The notes under the pieces: generated by a model
The model's database searches: none
What the model was told of the DNA's origin: nothing
Seen by the model: the letters and a program-made list of their open reading frames with translations, nothing else
Origin: Streptomyces panaciradicis
Lineage (GTDB): Bacteria; Actinomycetota; Actinomycetes; Streptomycetales; Streptomycetaceae
DNA length: 64,000 nucleotides
Direction: 5' to 3'
NCBI RefSeq assembly: GCF_023516615.1
Contig: NZ_JAMGBF010000096.1
Location: 1-64,000 of the forward strand
Shown here: piece by piece, positions 34,959 through 43,589 of the stretch
Layout: the number at the start of each line of letters is the position of its first letter
Numbering within the stretch: the first letter of the stretch is position 1
Position numbers and translations under genes: made by a program

Positions 34959-37235
34959 ATGAATCAGCCCAACCCCCTCAAGCGGGCAGCAGAGAAAGTC
35001 ACCGAAGCCGTCCAGGGCGGTGACTCCGGACCGGAGGACGGCATCCCGGGGAAGCCGGGTGCCGAGTCCCCGTCGGTCGCCGAGCCGGCCGAGCCCCGCG
35101 AGCCGCTGCCGCCGAAGCCGGACCAGAGCGGCCCGGAGACCATGTCCCCGACGGGGCAGCCGACCGGTGACGCCCAGGCGCGCATGGCCCAGTCCGGGGC
35201 CTATCTGACCGACGCCCAGGGCACCCGGCTGTACGACACCGACCACTCCCTCAAGGCCGGGCCGCGCGGGCCGGTCCTGCTGCAGGACCACCACCTGCGC
35301 GAGAAGGTCATGCACTTCGACCACGAGCGCATCCCGGAGCGCGTGGTCCACGCCCGCGGCGCGGCCGCGCACGGCATCTTCCGCGGCTACGGCACTGCGG
35401 CCTCGGTGACGAAGGCGGCGTTCCTCGCCAAGGACGTGGAGACACCGGTCTTCGTACGGTTCTCCACGGTCCTGGGCTCGCGGGGCTCGGCCGACACCGT
35501 GCGGGACACGCGGGGTTTCGCGACCAAGTTCTACACCGACGAGGGCGTCTTCGACCTGGTCGGCAACAACATGCCCGTCTTCTTCATCCAGGACGCGATC
35601 AAGTTCCCGGACGTCATCCACGCGGGCAAGCCGCATCCGGACCGGGAGATCCCGCAGGCCCAGAGCGCGCACGACACCTTCTGGGACTTCGTCACCCTGC
35701 ACACCGAGGCCACCCATCACACGCTGTGGAACATGTCCGACCGGGGCATCCCGCGGTCGTACCGGATGATGGAGGGCTTCGGCGTCCACACCTTCCGGCT
35801 GGTCGCGGCCGACGGCTCGACGACGCTGGTGAAGTTCCACTGGAAGCCGAAGCTGGGCGTGCACTCCCTGGTCTGGGAGGAGGCGCAGATCGCGGGCGGC
35901 GTCGATCCGGACTTCCACCGCCGCGACCTCGCCGACGCCATCGAGGCGGGCGCCTACCCGGAGTGGGAACTGGGCATCCAGACCTTCCCCGACACCCCGG
36001 AGCAGACCTTCGAGGGCATCGACCTGCTGGACCCGACGAACCTCGTACCGGAGGAGCTCGCCCCCGTGCAGCCGATCGGGCTGCTGACGCTCAACCGGAA
36101 CCCGTCGAACTACTTCGCCGAGACCGAGCAGGTCGCCTTCCACGTCGGCCATCTCGTCCCGGGCATCGACATCACCGACGACCCGCTGCTCGCCGGGCGC
36201 CTGTTCTCCTACCTGGACACGCAGATCACCCGGCTGGGCGGCCCCAACTTCCCGCAGCTGCCCATCAACCGCCCGCACTCCCCCGTCAACGACATGCTGC
36301 GCGACGGCATGCACCAGACGGCGGTGCACCGGGGCGTGGCGCCGTACCGGCCCAACTCCCTCGACGGGGGCTGCCCGTTCACGGCGGGAGCGGACGCGGG
36401 CGCGTACATCGAGGCCCCGGTGCGCGTGCCGGAGGCGACGAAGGTGCGCGAGGCCCCCGAGTCGTTCGCCGACCACTTCAGCCAGCCCCGCCGGTTCTGG
36501 CTGAGCATGAGCCCGGTGGAGCGCGAGCACATCATCGCCGCGTACACCTTCGAACTCGGCAAGTGCTACGAGCAGGCCGTCAAGGAGCGTGCGCTCCAGG
36601 TCCTGGCCAACATCGACCCCGAGCTGTGCGAGGGCGTCGCGGAGGGCCTCGGCCTGCCGGCGCCGAAGGCGAGCCTGCCGCTGGTGGAGGTCGAGCCGAG
36701 CCCGGCGCTCTCCCAGGTGGGTCACACCTGGCCGGGGGACGGCCGCATCGTCGGCATCGTGACCGGTCCGGACGGGGATCTGGACGCCGTACAGGCCCTG
36801 CGCGAGGCGATCCTGGAGGCCGGCATGGTCCCGCTGGTCGTCGCGCCCAAGGGCGGCGTCCTGGGCTCGGGCGACGCGGCGGTGACGGTGCAGCGGACGT
36901 ACGCCACCGCGCGGTCCGTCGAGTTCGACGCCCTGCTGGTGGCCGGACCGCCCGGAGTCGGCGGCGACGCGTTCGGCGCTCGCGACGTGAAGGCCCGGCC
37001 TTCGGGCGCGGCGGTCGCCGCGGCCGATCCCCGGGTCGGTGTGCTGCTGTCGGAGGCGTTCCGGCACGGCAAGGCGATCGGTGCCTGGGCCGGCGGCGAG
37101 AACGCCCTCGACGCGGCCGGCGTTCCCGGTGACGCGCCGGGTGTCGTGGTCGCCGGCAGCGGGAGGGCCGCGCTGGAGCAGGTGCGGGAGCTCATGGGCG
37201 CCCACCGGGTGTGGGAACGCTTCGTGGCCGCCTGA
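34959..37235 (+). CDS. katE: Large-subunit monofunctional catalase (KatE/HPII type)
   Basis: A 758-residue heme catalase that breaks hydrogen peroxide into water and oxygen. An N-terminal Pro/Glu-rich extension (1-65) precedes the core. The distal heme His is in VVHARGAAAHGIF, with VRFSTVLGSRGSADTVRDTR, the catalytic-pocket Asn region NNMPVFFIQDA, and the proximal Tyr in RLFSYLDTQ. After about 590 there is the DJ-1/PfpI-like flavodoxin domain found only in large catalases (GRIVGIVTGPDGDLDAVQAL). The length matches the clade (about 750). The frame opens at 34932, but ATG 34959 has AGAGGA upstream and starts the usual MNQPNPLKRA. In Streptomyces such catalases are often under SigB-type control, which fits the rsb genes on both sides, but I see no clear SigB promoter. 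Confidence 0.95.
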   Translation: MNQPNPLKRAAEKVTEAVQGGDSGPEDGIPGKPGAESPSVAEPAEPREPLPPKPDQSGPETMSPTGQPTGDAQARMAQSGAYLTDAQGTRLYDTDHSLKAGPRGPVLLQDHHLREKVMHFDHERIPERVVHARGAAAHGIFRGYGTAASVTKAAFLAKDVETPVFVRFSTVLGSRGSADTVRDTRGFATKFYTDEGVFDLVGNNMPVFFIQDAIKFPDVIHAGKPHPDREIPQAQSAHDTFWDFVTLHTEATHHTLWNMSDRGIPRSYRMMEGFGVHTFRLVAADGSTTLVKFHWKPKLGVHSLVWEEAQIAGGVDPDFHRRDLADAIEAGAYPEWELGIQTFPDTPEQTFEGIDLLDPTNLVPEELAPVQPIGLLTLNRNPSNYFAETEQVAFHVGHLVPGIDITDDPLLAGRLFSYLDTQITRLGGPNFPQLPINRPHSPVNDMLRDGMHQTAVHRGVAPYRPNSLDGGCPFTAGADAGAYIEAPVRVPEATKVREAPESFADHFSQPRRFWLSMSPVEREHIIAAYTFELGKCYEQAVKERALQVLANIDPELCEGVAEGLGLPAPKASLPLVEVEPSPALSQVGHTWPGDGRIVGIVTGPDGDLDAVQALREAILEAGMVPLVVAPKGGVLGSGDAAVTVQRTYATARSVEFDALLVAGPPGVGGDAFGARDVKARPSGAAVAAADPRVGVLLSEAFRHGKAIGAWAGGENALDAAGVPGDAPGVVVAGSGRAALEQVRELMGAHRVWERFVAA

Positions 37236-37313
37236 CCGGTGTCCACCGGGGCCGGGCGGGATCGTGTTCCCGCGGCCGCCTCGCCCCGGTGGCCGCCGTG
37301 GCGGTGGGCCGGT

Positions 37314-38387
37314 TCAGGCCGTGTGCTGGTACGACGGGTAGGTGAGGTATCCCGCGTCGCCTCCCTGGTAGTAGGTGCTCTCGTCGACCGGTGCGACGGG
37401 GACGCCGGTGCGCAGGCGCTCCACCAGGTCGGGGTTGGCGATGAACGCGCGGCCGAAGCTGATGAGTTCGGCCCCCAGCTCCAGCCAGCGGTCGGCGTCG
37501 GTGCGCCCGGTCTGCTTCGGGCCCATGGGAAGCACCGGGTTGACGACGAGGGTGCCCGGCCAGACGCGGCGCAGGGCGAGCAGCACGTCGTCGTCCGCGG
37601 TGGCCTCCAAGTGGGCGTAGGCCAGGTCCAGTCGGGCGAGTTCGGTCAGCAGCGCGGTGTAGAGCGCGGGCACGTCGCTCTCCTCGACGCCCCAGAACGT
37701 GCCGCCCGGCGAGAGGCGGATGCCGGTCCGGGCCCCGCCGATGGCGTCGACGGTGGCGGACACGGCCTCGACGGCGAACCGGATCCGGTTGGTGACCGAA
37801 CCTCCGTAGCGGTCCGTGCGCAGGTTGGCGTTGGAGGAGAGGAACTGCGAGATCAAGTAGCCGTTGGCGCCGTGCAGTTCCACGCCGTCGAAGCCCGCGT
37901 CGACGGCGCGCAGGGCCGCCTCGGCGTACGACCGGGCCTGCTCGGGCACCTCGGCGCTCTCCAGCGCGCGGGGTACCGGTGCGGGCTGGGGGCCGGTCGG
38001 GGTGAACACCTCACCGACGGCGGCGACGGCCGACGGTGCGACGGGCCGCGATCCGGTGGTGTCCCGGTGGGAGACGCGGCCGCTGTGCATGAGCTGGGCG
38101 AAGATCCGCCCGCCGTTGGTGTGCACGGCGGCGGTCACCGGGCGCCAGGCGGCGACCTGTTCATCGGTGTGCAGTCCCGGGGTGCCCGGACTCGACTGCC
38201 CGAGGAGGCTGGGCTGCACGCCCTCGGACACGATCAGCCCGGCCGTCGCCCGCTGGGCGTAGTAGGTCGCCATCGACGCCGTGGCCAGCCCGCCGGCGGC
38301 GGCACGGACGCGTGTCATCGGGGCCATCACCACGCGGTTGGGCAGCGTCAGGTCCCCGAGCCGGTAACTGTCGAAAAGGGTCGTCAC
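37314..38387 (-). CDS. Old Yellow Enzyme-family NADH:flavin oxidoreductase
   Basis: A 357-residue FMN-binding TIM-barrel ene-reductase. It begins TLFDSYRLGDLTLPNRVVMA, with APMTR, then FAQLMHSGRVSH, the substrate-binding His/Asn pair in ELHGANGYLISQFLS, NLRTDRYGGS, and the late FMN-phosphate region LISFGRAFIANPDL. It reduces activated alkenes (enones, nitro compounds, quinone-like electrophiles), a detoxification role. GTG 38387 has GGAG seven bases upstream; the frame's earlier ATG lies outside the conserved start. It is divergent from a MerR-type regulator, with a MerR-type dyad between them, so it is probably induced by electrophiles or redox stress. Confidence 0.92.
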   Translation of the reverse strand: MTTLFDSYRLGDLTLPNRVVMAPMTRVRAAAGGLATASMATYYAQRATAGLIVSEGVQPSLLGQSSPGTPGLHTDEQVAAWRPVTAAVHTNGGRIFAQLMHSGRVSHRDTTGSRPVAPSAVAAVGEVFTPTGPQPAPVPRALESAEVPEQARSYAEAALRAVDAGFDGVELHGANGYLISQFLSSNANLRTDRYGGSVTNRIRFAVEAVSATVDAIGGARTGIRLSPGGTFWGVEESDVPALYTALLTELARLDLAYAHLEATADDDVLLALRRVWPGTLVVNPVLPMGPKQTGRTDADRWLELGAELISFGRAFIANPDLVERLRTGVPVAPVDESTYYQGGDAGYLTYPSYQHTA

Positions 38388-38445
38388 TTCATGACTCCAT
38401 CTGGTCCGCCGTGCCCGGATCTCGGGCACGACGGTTACGCTAAAA

Positions 38446-38463
38446 CCTCACATGGATGTCAGG
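38446..38463. promoter_or_regulatory. MerR-type dyad operator/promoter
   Basis: CCTCACAT-GG-ATGTCAGG, 7 of 8 positions symmetric, in the gap between the divergent oxidoreductase and MerR genes. Read toward the oxidoreductase it lies between TTGCCC and TAGCGT, the stretched spacing that MerR proteins activate by DNA distortion. It resembles SoxR/MerR boxes (CCTNA...AGG then TTTTAG). Confidence 0.55.
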
Positions 38464-38505
38464 GGCAAGGCCGTGTGGCTCAGGTCACAGCCGGGGAGGT
38501 CGACA

Positions 38506-38883
38506 GTGCGCATCGGCGAACTCGCGTCACGGACGGGAGTCAGCATCCGCTCCCTTCGCTACTACGAGGAACAGGGCCTGCTCAGCAGCTCGCGCAGTGC
38601 CAGCGGTCAACGGCACTACACCGAGGAGGAGGTCGACAGGGTCGCGTTCATCCAGCGGCTGTACGCGGCCGGCCTGTCCAGCCGCACCATCGCCGAACTG
38701 CTGCCGTGCGTCGACACACCGAGCGAGGAGCACTCCGACGCCGCCCTGGAGCGGATGGCCGAGGAACGCGACCGGCTCTGCGCGCACATCACCGACCTCA
38801 TCCGCACCCGCGACGCGCTCGACGAGTTGATGACCAGGGCCCGCCGGCACCGCGAGACGCTGCACACGGTCATGGCCGAGTGA
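38506..38883 (+). CDS. MerR-family transcriptional regulator
   Basis: A 125-residue regulator with the MerR winged helix at the very N-terminus (RIGELASRTGVSIRSLRYYE, EQGLLSSSRSASGQRHYTEE). A dimerisation coiled coil follows (RMAEERDRLCAHITDLIRTR). One Cys in LLPCVDT could be a sensor residue, but there is no CxxC metal site. The frame opens at 38452. GTG 38506 is preferred because GGGGAGG lies six bases upstream and it begins at the conserved RIGELA; the earlier ATG would overlap the operator. Divergent from the Old Yellow Enzyme, which it most likely controls. Confidence 0.9.
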   Translation: MRIGELASRTGVSIRSLRYYEEQGLLSSSRSASGQRHYTEEEVDRVAFIQRLYAAGLSSRTIAELLPCVDTPSEEHSDAALERMAEERDRLCAHITDLIRTRDALDELMTRARRHRETLHTVMAE

Positions 38884-38899
38884 CCGCCCCCTCCCGCCG

Positions 38900-40093
38900 C
38901 TAGGCCGCCGGACGGGGTACCCAGACGGCGGCGTGGAACGGGCCGTTGGCCGTGACCGGGTCGGCGGGCGGGAGTGCCGCGCTGCCCGCCACGACGCCGC
39001 GGCCGTTGATCTGCGCCGCCGAGGAGTTGAGGCCGCCGAGGGAGTCCAGGTAGGTGAAGTCGCCGTTGTCGACGCGGGCGACGAAGGCGAACGAGTTGGG
39101 CGCGAAGTTGTCGCCGACGACGACGTTCCGGGCGATCTGCCGGACCTCGGTGACACCGCGCCCGGACCCGATCGTCGTGATCTCGTGCGTCGCGAGGTCG
39201 TAGGCGCCGGCGAGCAGGCCGTCACCGCCGACGACCGTGGTTCCGCTGACCAGCTGGGCGGTGAGGAGCCGCGGTCCCAGGTCCGTGCGGATGCCGGTGC
39301 GGAGGTCGTAGGCGTACCCGGCCAGGGAGCCGGCGGCCGTTCGGGACTGGCCCACCACGATCGAGCCGCTGATGTCGTTGGCGGTGCTGGTACTTCCGCC
39401 GAGGGTGCCGAGATCGGTCGTCGTCCGGGTGCGCAGGTCGTAGGCGAAGCCGTGCGTCGTGGACGCGGGCGTGTCCGGCAGGGTGGAAGTGCCCACGACG
39501 AGCGGGCCGTCGACGGCCGCCGCGCTGCTGCGGCCCGACGGCCCGGCGAGGCTGCCGAGGTCGGTCATGGTCCGGGTGCGCACGCTGTACGCGAACGCGT
39601 GGCCGACCGTGTCGCCGGGCAGCGACGACGTCCCCACCACGGTGTCGCCGTCGAGTCCGGTGATGTCGGTGCGGCTTCCGCCGAGGGTTCCGACGTCCAC
39701 CATGCGGCGGGTGCGGAGGTCGTAGACGAATCCGTGAGCGGGTCCGTTCGGTGAGAGGTCCGACCGGCCGACGACGAGATTCCCCTCCACGCCGGTGGCC
39801 CGGCTGGAGCCCCCCAAGGTGCCCAGGGCGGTCATGGCGTGCCTGCGCAGGTCGTACGCGAAGGCGTGTTCGGCGGCATCGCCGCTGGTCAGTGAGGCCC
39901 CGACGACTGTTCTGCCGTCGATCGCGGTCGCCTGGCTGCGGGTGCCGCCCAGCGTGCCCAGATCGTGCACGGCGTACCGCACGGACCCCGCCGCGGGCCC
40001 GGCCGGCGACGAGCCGGCCCCGTACGCCGGGCCGGCCCCGACCGCGAGCAGCCCCGCAGCCGCCAGAGCCCCCACACGTACACGTCTGCGCAT
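38900..40093 (-). CDS. Secreted HAF-repeat protein
   Basis: A 397-residue exported protein with a Sec signal peptide (MRRRVRVGALAAAGLLAVGA, cut near AYG). About seven repeats of roughly 50 residues follow, with the pattern DLGTLGG...A..ING..VVG.S.......HAF.YD...R. Examples are VHDLGTLGGTRSQATAIDG, HAFAYDLRRHAMTALGTLGG and HGFVYDLRTRRMVDVGTLGG. This is the HAF repeat family, whose repeats probably form a beta-propeller. Molecular role unknown. The frame is open to 40222, but ATG 40093 follows GGGGGG by four bases and begins the signal peptide. It converges on the MerR gene. Confidence 0.85.
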   Translation of the reverse strand: MRRRVRVGALAAAGLLAVGAGPAYGAGSSPAGPAAGSVRYAVHDLGTLGGTRSQATAIDGRTVVGASLTSGDAAEHAFAYDLRRHAMTALGTLGGSSRATGVEGNLVVGRSDLSPNGPAHGFVYDLRTRRMVDVGTLGGSRTDITGLDGDTVVGTSSLPGDTVGHAFAYSVRTRTMTDLGSLAGPSGRSSAAAVDGPLVVGTSTLPDTPASTTHGFAYDLRTRTTTDLGTLGGSTSTANDISGSIVVGQSRTAAGSLAGYAYDLRTGIRTDLGPRLLTAQLVSGTTVVGGDGLLAGAYDLATHEITTIGSGRGVTEVRQIARNVVVGDNFAPNSFAFVARVDNGDFTYLDSLGGLNSSAAQINGRGVVAGSAALPPADPVTANGPFHAAVWVPRPAA

Positions 40094-40763
40094 GATTCCC
40101 CCCTGGGACGATCCGTCGCCGTGCACGGCCTTCACTTCTACAGCAGTTCCGAACACCCAAACAGCGCCCGATCGGCCACGGTGGGGCACCGCCTTGCCCC
40201 CTCGGGAAGGCGGGCTCAACAATCCCTGAAATCGGTCGGGTTAAGACCGCCGATGCGGGGCAACAGCGTGATGAGTGAACCGGTCACCGCCCCCGCAAGG
40301 GCCGACGGAGCCGGATCACCACCTGCGAGGTCGCGGCACCCCCCCCCGCCGCAGAACCTCGCCGCGGCGGTCCTTGCGGCATACGGCACGAGAGGCTCCC
40401 CCACCTCGACTCCTCCGCAAGGGCCGCCGCTCTCACGACAGCCGGACCCCGACGCCTCCGCTCGGCGCGTCGCGCGTTCTTCCCCGGTGACTGTCGGTCA
40501 TGCGTGATCGCGCATTCGAGAGACAAACCGCACATCCCCCACAGAAATCCGCCGCCGCGGGGTAACCGATAGCGAAGAGAGGCAACAGGGCCGACTGTTG
40601 CCGTTTGACAATAATGGCGGTGAGGCAACAAAGTGACGGTGGCGGAAGTACGCGGGGAAGGACCTGGAATGCTCCGGTGGACGGAGACCACTCCGTGTGC
40701 TGGTCACCCTCGTCGCACGGTGGCGAAGACACCTGGAGCGCGAGGAGTGGCTCAGGCGATCGC
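40094..40763. other. Long non-coding region, mostly empty
   Basis: 670 bases between the HAF-repeat gene start and the MarR gene end. No supportable gene on either strand; the open frames are Arg/Pro-rich shadows. The right part contains the inverted repeat described at 40581 and the motif GACAATAATGGC at 40607, which resembles the operator in front of rsbR. The left part must hold the HAF promoter, which I cannot locate. Confidence 0.4.
40581..40602. promoter_or_regulatory. Inverted repeat, possible regulator site
   Basis: A perfect inverted repeat GGCAACAG-GGCCGA-CTGTTGCC, directly followed by TTGACA (40605) and GACAATAATGGC. The TTGCC/GGCAA elements recur in front of rsbR. No gene start lies immediately downstream on the plus strand, so the target is unclear. 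Confidence 0.4.
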
Positions 40764-41249
40764 TCAGGCGGTCTGGCTGCGCGGCTCGGACGTGCCCTCG
40801 TGTATCTGTGCCGCCGCGGCATCGCAGAAGGCCTCCAGCCCCTCCAGCAGGGCGATCCGCTTCGCGACGGGCATATCCGCGAGGACCGACCGCAGCTCCC
40901 GCTCCCTGCGGGTACGCAGGTCGGCGAGGTACGCGCGCCCCCGGCCGCTCAGGTGCAACCGCACCTCCCGCCGGTCCTCCGCGCTCACCACACGCTCGAC
41001 GAGCCCGGCGGCCACGAGCCGGTCGCACAGCCGGCTGGTGGACGGCGGGGTCGAGGCCAGGGACTCGGCGAGCGAGCGCAGGTTGATGCCGTCATGGTGC
41101 TCAAGGATGTGCAGCACGCGCAGCTGGGACGCGGAGGTGGGCGCGGTCGAGGCCCGGCCCCACACCACTTCCAGCAGCTCGGCGGCCGTGGTGGTCACGC
41201 GGGCCACCTCGTCGGGCTCGGTGCGGCGGCGGAAGGCAGTCACGATCAC
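40764..41249 (-). CDS. MarR-family transcriptional regulator
   Basis: A 161-residue winged-helix regulator. It has SQLRVLHILEHHDGINLRSL, the recognition helix in ASTPPSTSRLCDRLVAAGLV, and the wing in AEDRREVRLHLSGRGRAYL, followed by dimerisation helices. Starts GTG (two in-frame candidates at 41249 and 41243). It is divergent from a SpoIIE-like protein gene, with an inverted repeat GCAGGCAC/GTGCCTGC just upstream of its start that probably mediates autorepression. A second MarR gene at 48547, similar in the segment TxSRLCDRL.AAGL.ER, accompanies the second SpoIIE-like paralogue, indicating duplication of the pair. Confidence 0.88.
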   Translation of the reverse strand: MIVTAFRRRTEPDEVARVTTTAAELLEVVWGRASTAPTSASQLRVLHILEHHDGINLRSLAESLASTPPSTSRLCDRLVAAGLVERVVSAEDRREVRLHLSGRGRAYLADLRTRRERELRSVLADMPVAKRIALLEGLEAFCDAAAAQIHEGTSEPRSQTA

Positions 41250-41255
41250 ACTCTC

Positions 41256-41275
41256 GCAGGCACTGGGGTGCCTGC
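41256..41275. promoter_or_regulatory. Inverted repeat upstream of MarR gene
   Basis: GCAGGCAC-TGGG-GTGCCTGC, perfect 8-bp arms, 7 bases before the MarR start and about 110 before the divergent SpoIIE-like gene. A likely MarR operator. Confidence 0.55.
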
Positions 41276-41383
41276 CAGCGTACTAGGCCCGACCGCGGGC
41301 CACAGCTCACCAGGGCGATCGACGCGGCTCCACGGGGAGTCCGGCGCAGCGACGCCCGGGGAAAGACAGGTGCATTTTCCATC

Positions 41384-42556
41384 ATGAAGAGATTCGTGGC
41401 CGTTGAGCGCGCCCTGCGCACAGCGGCTCCCCACGCGCTCCTGGACGCCGTCCGCTCCGTACTGGTCGAGCAGTACGGCGCCCACGACGTCGAGTTGTTC
41501 ATGGCCGACTACAGCCTGACCGTGCTGCAGCCGGTGTCGGTGCTGCCTCACACCCTGGAACCGGTGTCCGTGCACAGCAGCCCGGCCGGCCGGGCCTTCG
41601 GCTCGCAGACGCCCTACCGCAAGCAGCTGCGCGACGGGCTGGTGCGTCTGCACCTGCCGGTCAGCGTCCGCGGCGACCGCCTCGGCGTGCTGTCGGTCAC
41701 CTTGCCCGAAGGCGATGCCACGCCCGAGTGGGAGGCCGAGCTGGCCGAGGTCGCCAACGTGCTGGGCTACCAGGTGATCGTCGCCGAGCGCGACACCGAC
41801 GTGTACCTCCAGGCCCGGCGCAAGGACCGGCTCACCCTGGCCGCCGAGATGCAGTGGCAGCTCCTGCCCGGCCGCTCCTGCTCGCGGCCCGAGTACGACC
41901 TCGGCGCCCAGCTGGAGCCCGCCTACGCGATCTTCGGTGACAACTTCGACTGGTCCAGCACCGTCGACCACCTGATGCTGTACGTCACCAACGGGATGGG
42001 CGAGGGCATAGAGGCGTCCCTGCTGACGAACCTGGCCATCAACGCCCTGCGCAACGCGCGGCGGGCCGGTCTGTCCCTCGCCGACCAGGCGGCCCTGGCC
42101 GACCAGGCGGTCTACGCCCACTACCAGGGGCGCTGCTACCTGTCCGTCCTGATGTTCGACTTCGATCTGGTCAGCGGCCGCGCACGCGTCGTGGACGCGG
42201 GCTCTCCCCAGCTGCTGAGGCTGCGCGCCGGCACGGTGGAGCCTGTGAACTTCGACGCGCAGCTGCCGCTGGGCATGTTCGAGGAGACCGACTACGTGGC
42301 CCAGGACTTCGACGTCGAGCCCGGCGACCGCCTGGTGTTCGTCAGCGACGGGGTCCACGCCGTCGCCGATCCCAAGGGCGAGCCCTATGGAGAGGCCGCC
42401 CTGGCGCGGGCCATCCAGGCCACCCGGCTGCTGCCCGCCGCCGAGGTGCCGCGCGCCATCCTGCGCGAGCTGACCGGCCACCGCGGGGAGGCGATGGCGA
42501 AGGACGACGCACTGGTCGTGTGCCTGGACTGGCGCGGCCGGGCGCCGGAGCGGTGA
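41384..42556 (+). CDS. GAF-like/SpoIIE-type phosphatase paralogue with altered metal site
   Basis: A 390-residue protein. Residues 1-140 form a GAF-like sensor (LTVLQPVSVLPHTLEPVSVH, HLPVSVRGDRLGVLSVTL). Residues 150-385 are a PP2C/SpoIIE domain (TLAAEMQWQLLPGR, FGDNFDW, LPLGMFEETDY, KDDALVVCLDW). The usual GDVxGHG Asp is Asn203 here (VTNGMGEG, codon AAC at 41990), which removes a metal ligand, whereas the paralogue at 47361 keeps Asp at that place. It may therefore be inactive or altered, acting as a regulator rather than an enzyme. Divergent from a MarR gene; the stressosome operon follows about 130 bases downstream with its own promoter-like region. Confidence 0.8.
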   Translation: MKRFVAVERALRTAAPHALLDAVRSVLVEQYGAHDVELFMADYSLTVLQPVSVLPHTLEPVSVHSSPAGRAFGSQTPYRKQLRDGLVRLHLPVSVRGDRLGVLSVTLPEGDATPEWEAELAEVANVLGYQVIVAERDTDVYLQARRKDRLTLAAEMQWQLLPGRSCSRPEYDLGAQLEPAYAIFGDNFDWSSTVDHLMLYVTNGMGEGIEASLLTNLAINALRNARRAGLSLADQAALADQAVYAHYQGRCYLSVLMFDFDLVSGRARVVDAGSPQLLRLRAGTVEPVNFDAQLPLGMFEETDYVAQDFDVEPGDRLVFVSDGVHAVADPKGEPYGEAALARAIQATRLLPAAEVPRAILRELTGHRGEAMAKDDALVVCLDWRGRAPER

Positions 42557-42589
42557 GCGCGGAGCCTGTCGACGGGCGGCGGGCGGTTG

Positions 42590-42649
42590 TTGGTCCGCGG
42601 CACCCCCTCGCGCTAATGTTTGCCATGCGGCAATAATTGCCAGATGGCC
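42590..42649 (+). promoter_or_regulatory. Promoter and tandem TTGCC/GGCAA operator of the stressosome operon
   Basis: A possible -35 TTGGTC (42590), 18-base spacer and -10 TAATGT (42614) are followed at once by TTGCC-ATGC-GGCAA (42620-42633), TAA, then TTGCC-AGAT-GGCC. The middle also forms GGCAA-TAA-TTGCC. These overlapping repeats suit a dimeric MarR-type repressor just downstream of the promoter, about 40 bases before rsbR. Confidence 0.45.
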
Positions 42650-42689
42650 TGCCGACCGGCGGACCGCGGCGCCCGGCAGCAGGGAGACG

Positions 42690-43589
42690 ATGCAGGTGGC
42701 GGAGCACGACACGGCCTCCGAGGCGGCCAAGGAACTGGGCGCCTTCCTGGAACGGCGCCGTGAACAGATCGCCCAGCGCTGGGCCGACGCCACCCTGTTC
42801 CGCACGGTCTTCACCATCTCCCGGGACGAGGCGGTCGAAGCGTGCAAGGCCGTGGTGGACGCCCTCGCCGACGTGGCCCGCTCCGGACGGCTGGAGGACG
42901 TCGCGGCCCCCGGCTTCGACACCGTACGGGACCAGCTCGGCCGGATGGCCGGCTCCCGCGCCCAGGCCGGCTTCGACCCGGCACACATCGACGGCGAGGT
43001 CGTCGGCCTGCGCGAGCCGGTGGCCGCCCTGCTGCGCGCCGAGTTCGCGGAGGCGGCGGACCCGGACGCTCATGGCCCCACGCTCGCCCTGGCGGTCCTC
43101 ATGGGAACGCTCCGCCTGGTGGTGATGAACACGACCGTGCACGCGGGCCAGGAGCTGATCTCCCGCCAGCGCCGGCAGATGCTGGAGGTGGCGACACCCG
43201 TCATCAGCCTGTGGCAGGGCATCGTCGCCGTTCCGCTGATCGGCACCCTGGACAGCGCCCGCAGCCAGGTCGTGATGGAGACCCTGCTGGACGCGATCGT
43301 CGACCAGCGGGCCGCCCACGTGATCCTCGACATCACGGGCGTGCCGACGGTCGACTCGCTCGTGGCCCAGCACCTGATGAAGACGGCCGCCGCGGCACGG
43401 CTGATGGGCGCGGAGTGCATCATCTCCGGAATCCGCCCCGCCATCGCGCAGACCATCGTCCAGCTCGGCATCGACCTCGGGTCGATCCTCACGCGGGCCA
43501 CGCTCGCCGACGCTCTGGCGCACGCCCTCGGCCGGCAGGACATCGCCGTCCCGCCCCGACCGGTCGCCGTGGGAGCGAGCCCGCGGTGA
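42690..43589 (+). CDS. rsbR: RsbR-like stressosome sensor (STAS)
   Basis: A 299-residue protein. The N-terminal all-helical region (LGAFLERRREQIAQRWADAT) is of the RsbR/RsbRD type, and a C-terminal STAS domain covers about 175-285 (EVATPVISLWQGIVAVPLIG, HVILDITGVPTVDSLVAQHL, IISGIRPAIAQTIVQLGIDL). In Bacillus RsbRA two Thr are phosphorylated by RsbT; here the first is Ser (VDS) and the second is kept in AQTIV. RsbR and RsbS build the large stressosome that holds RsbT. First gene of an operon with GTGA/ATGA overlaps at every junction. ATG 42690 follows CAGGGAGACG. Confidence 0.9.
   Translation: MQVAEHDTASEAAKELGAFLERRREQIAQRWADATLFRTVFTISRDEAVEACKAVVDALADVARSGRLEDVAAPGFDTVRDQLGRMAGSRAQAGFDPAHIDGEVVGLREPVAALLRAEFAEAADPDAHGPTLALAVLMGTLRLVVMNTTVHAGQELISRQRRQMLEVATPVISLWQGIVAVPLIGTLDSARSQVVMETLLDAIVDQRAAHVILDITGVPTVDSLVAQHLMKTAAAARLMGAECIISGIRPAIAQTIVQLGIDLGSILTRATLADALAHALGRQDIAVPPRPVAVGASPR

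Noticed and set aside
34830..37205. A 791-codon minus-strand frame opposite katE
   Set aside because: Shadow of the catalase; low-complexity Arg/Gly/Val sequence without a family match.
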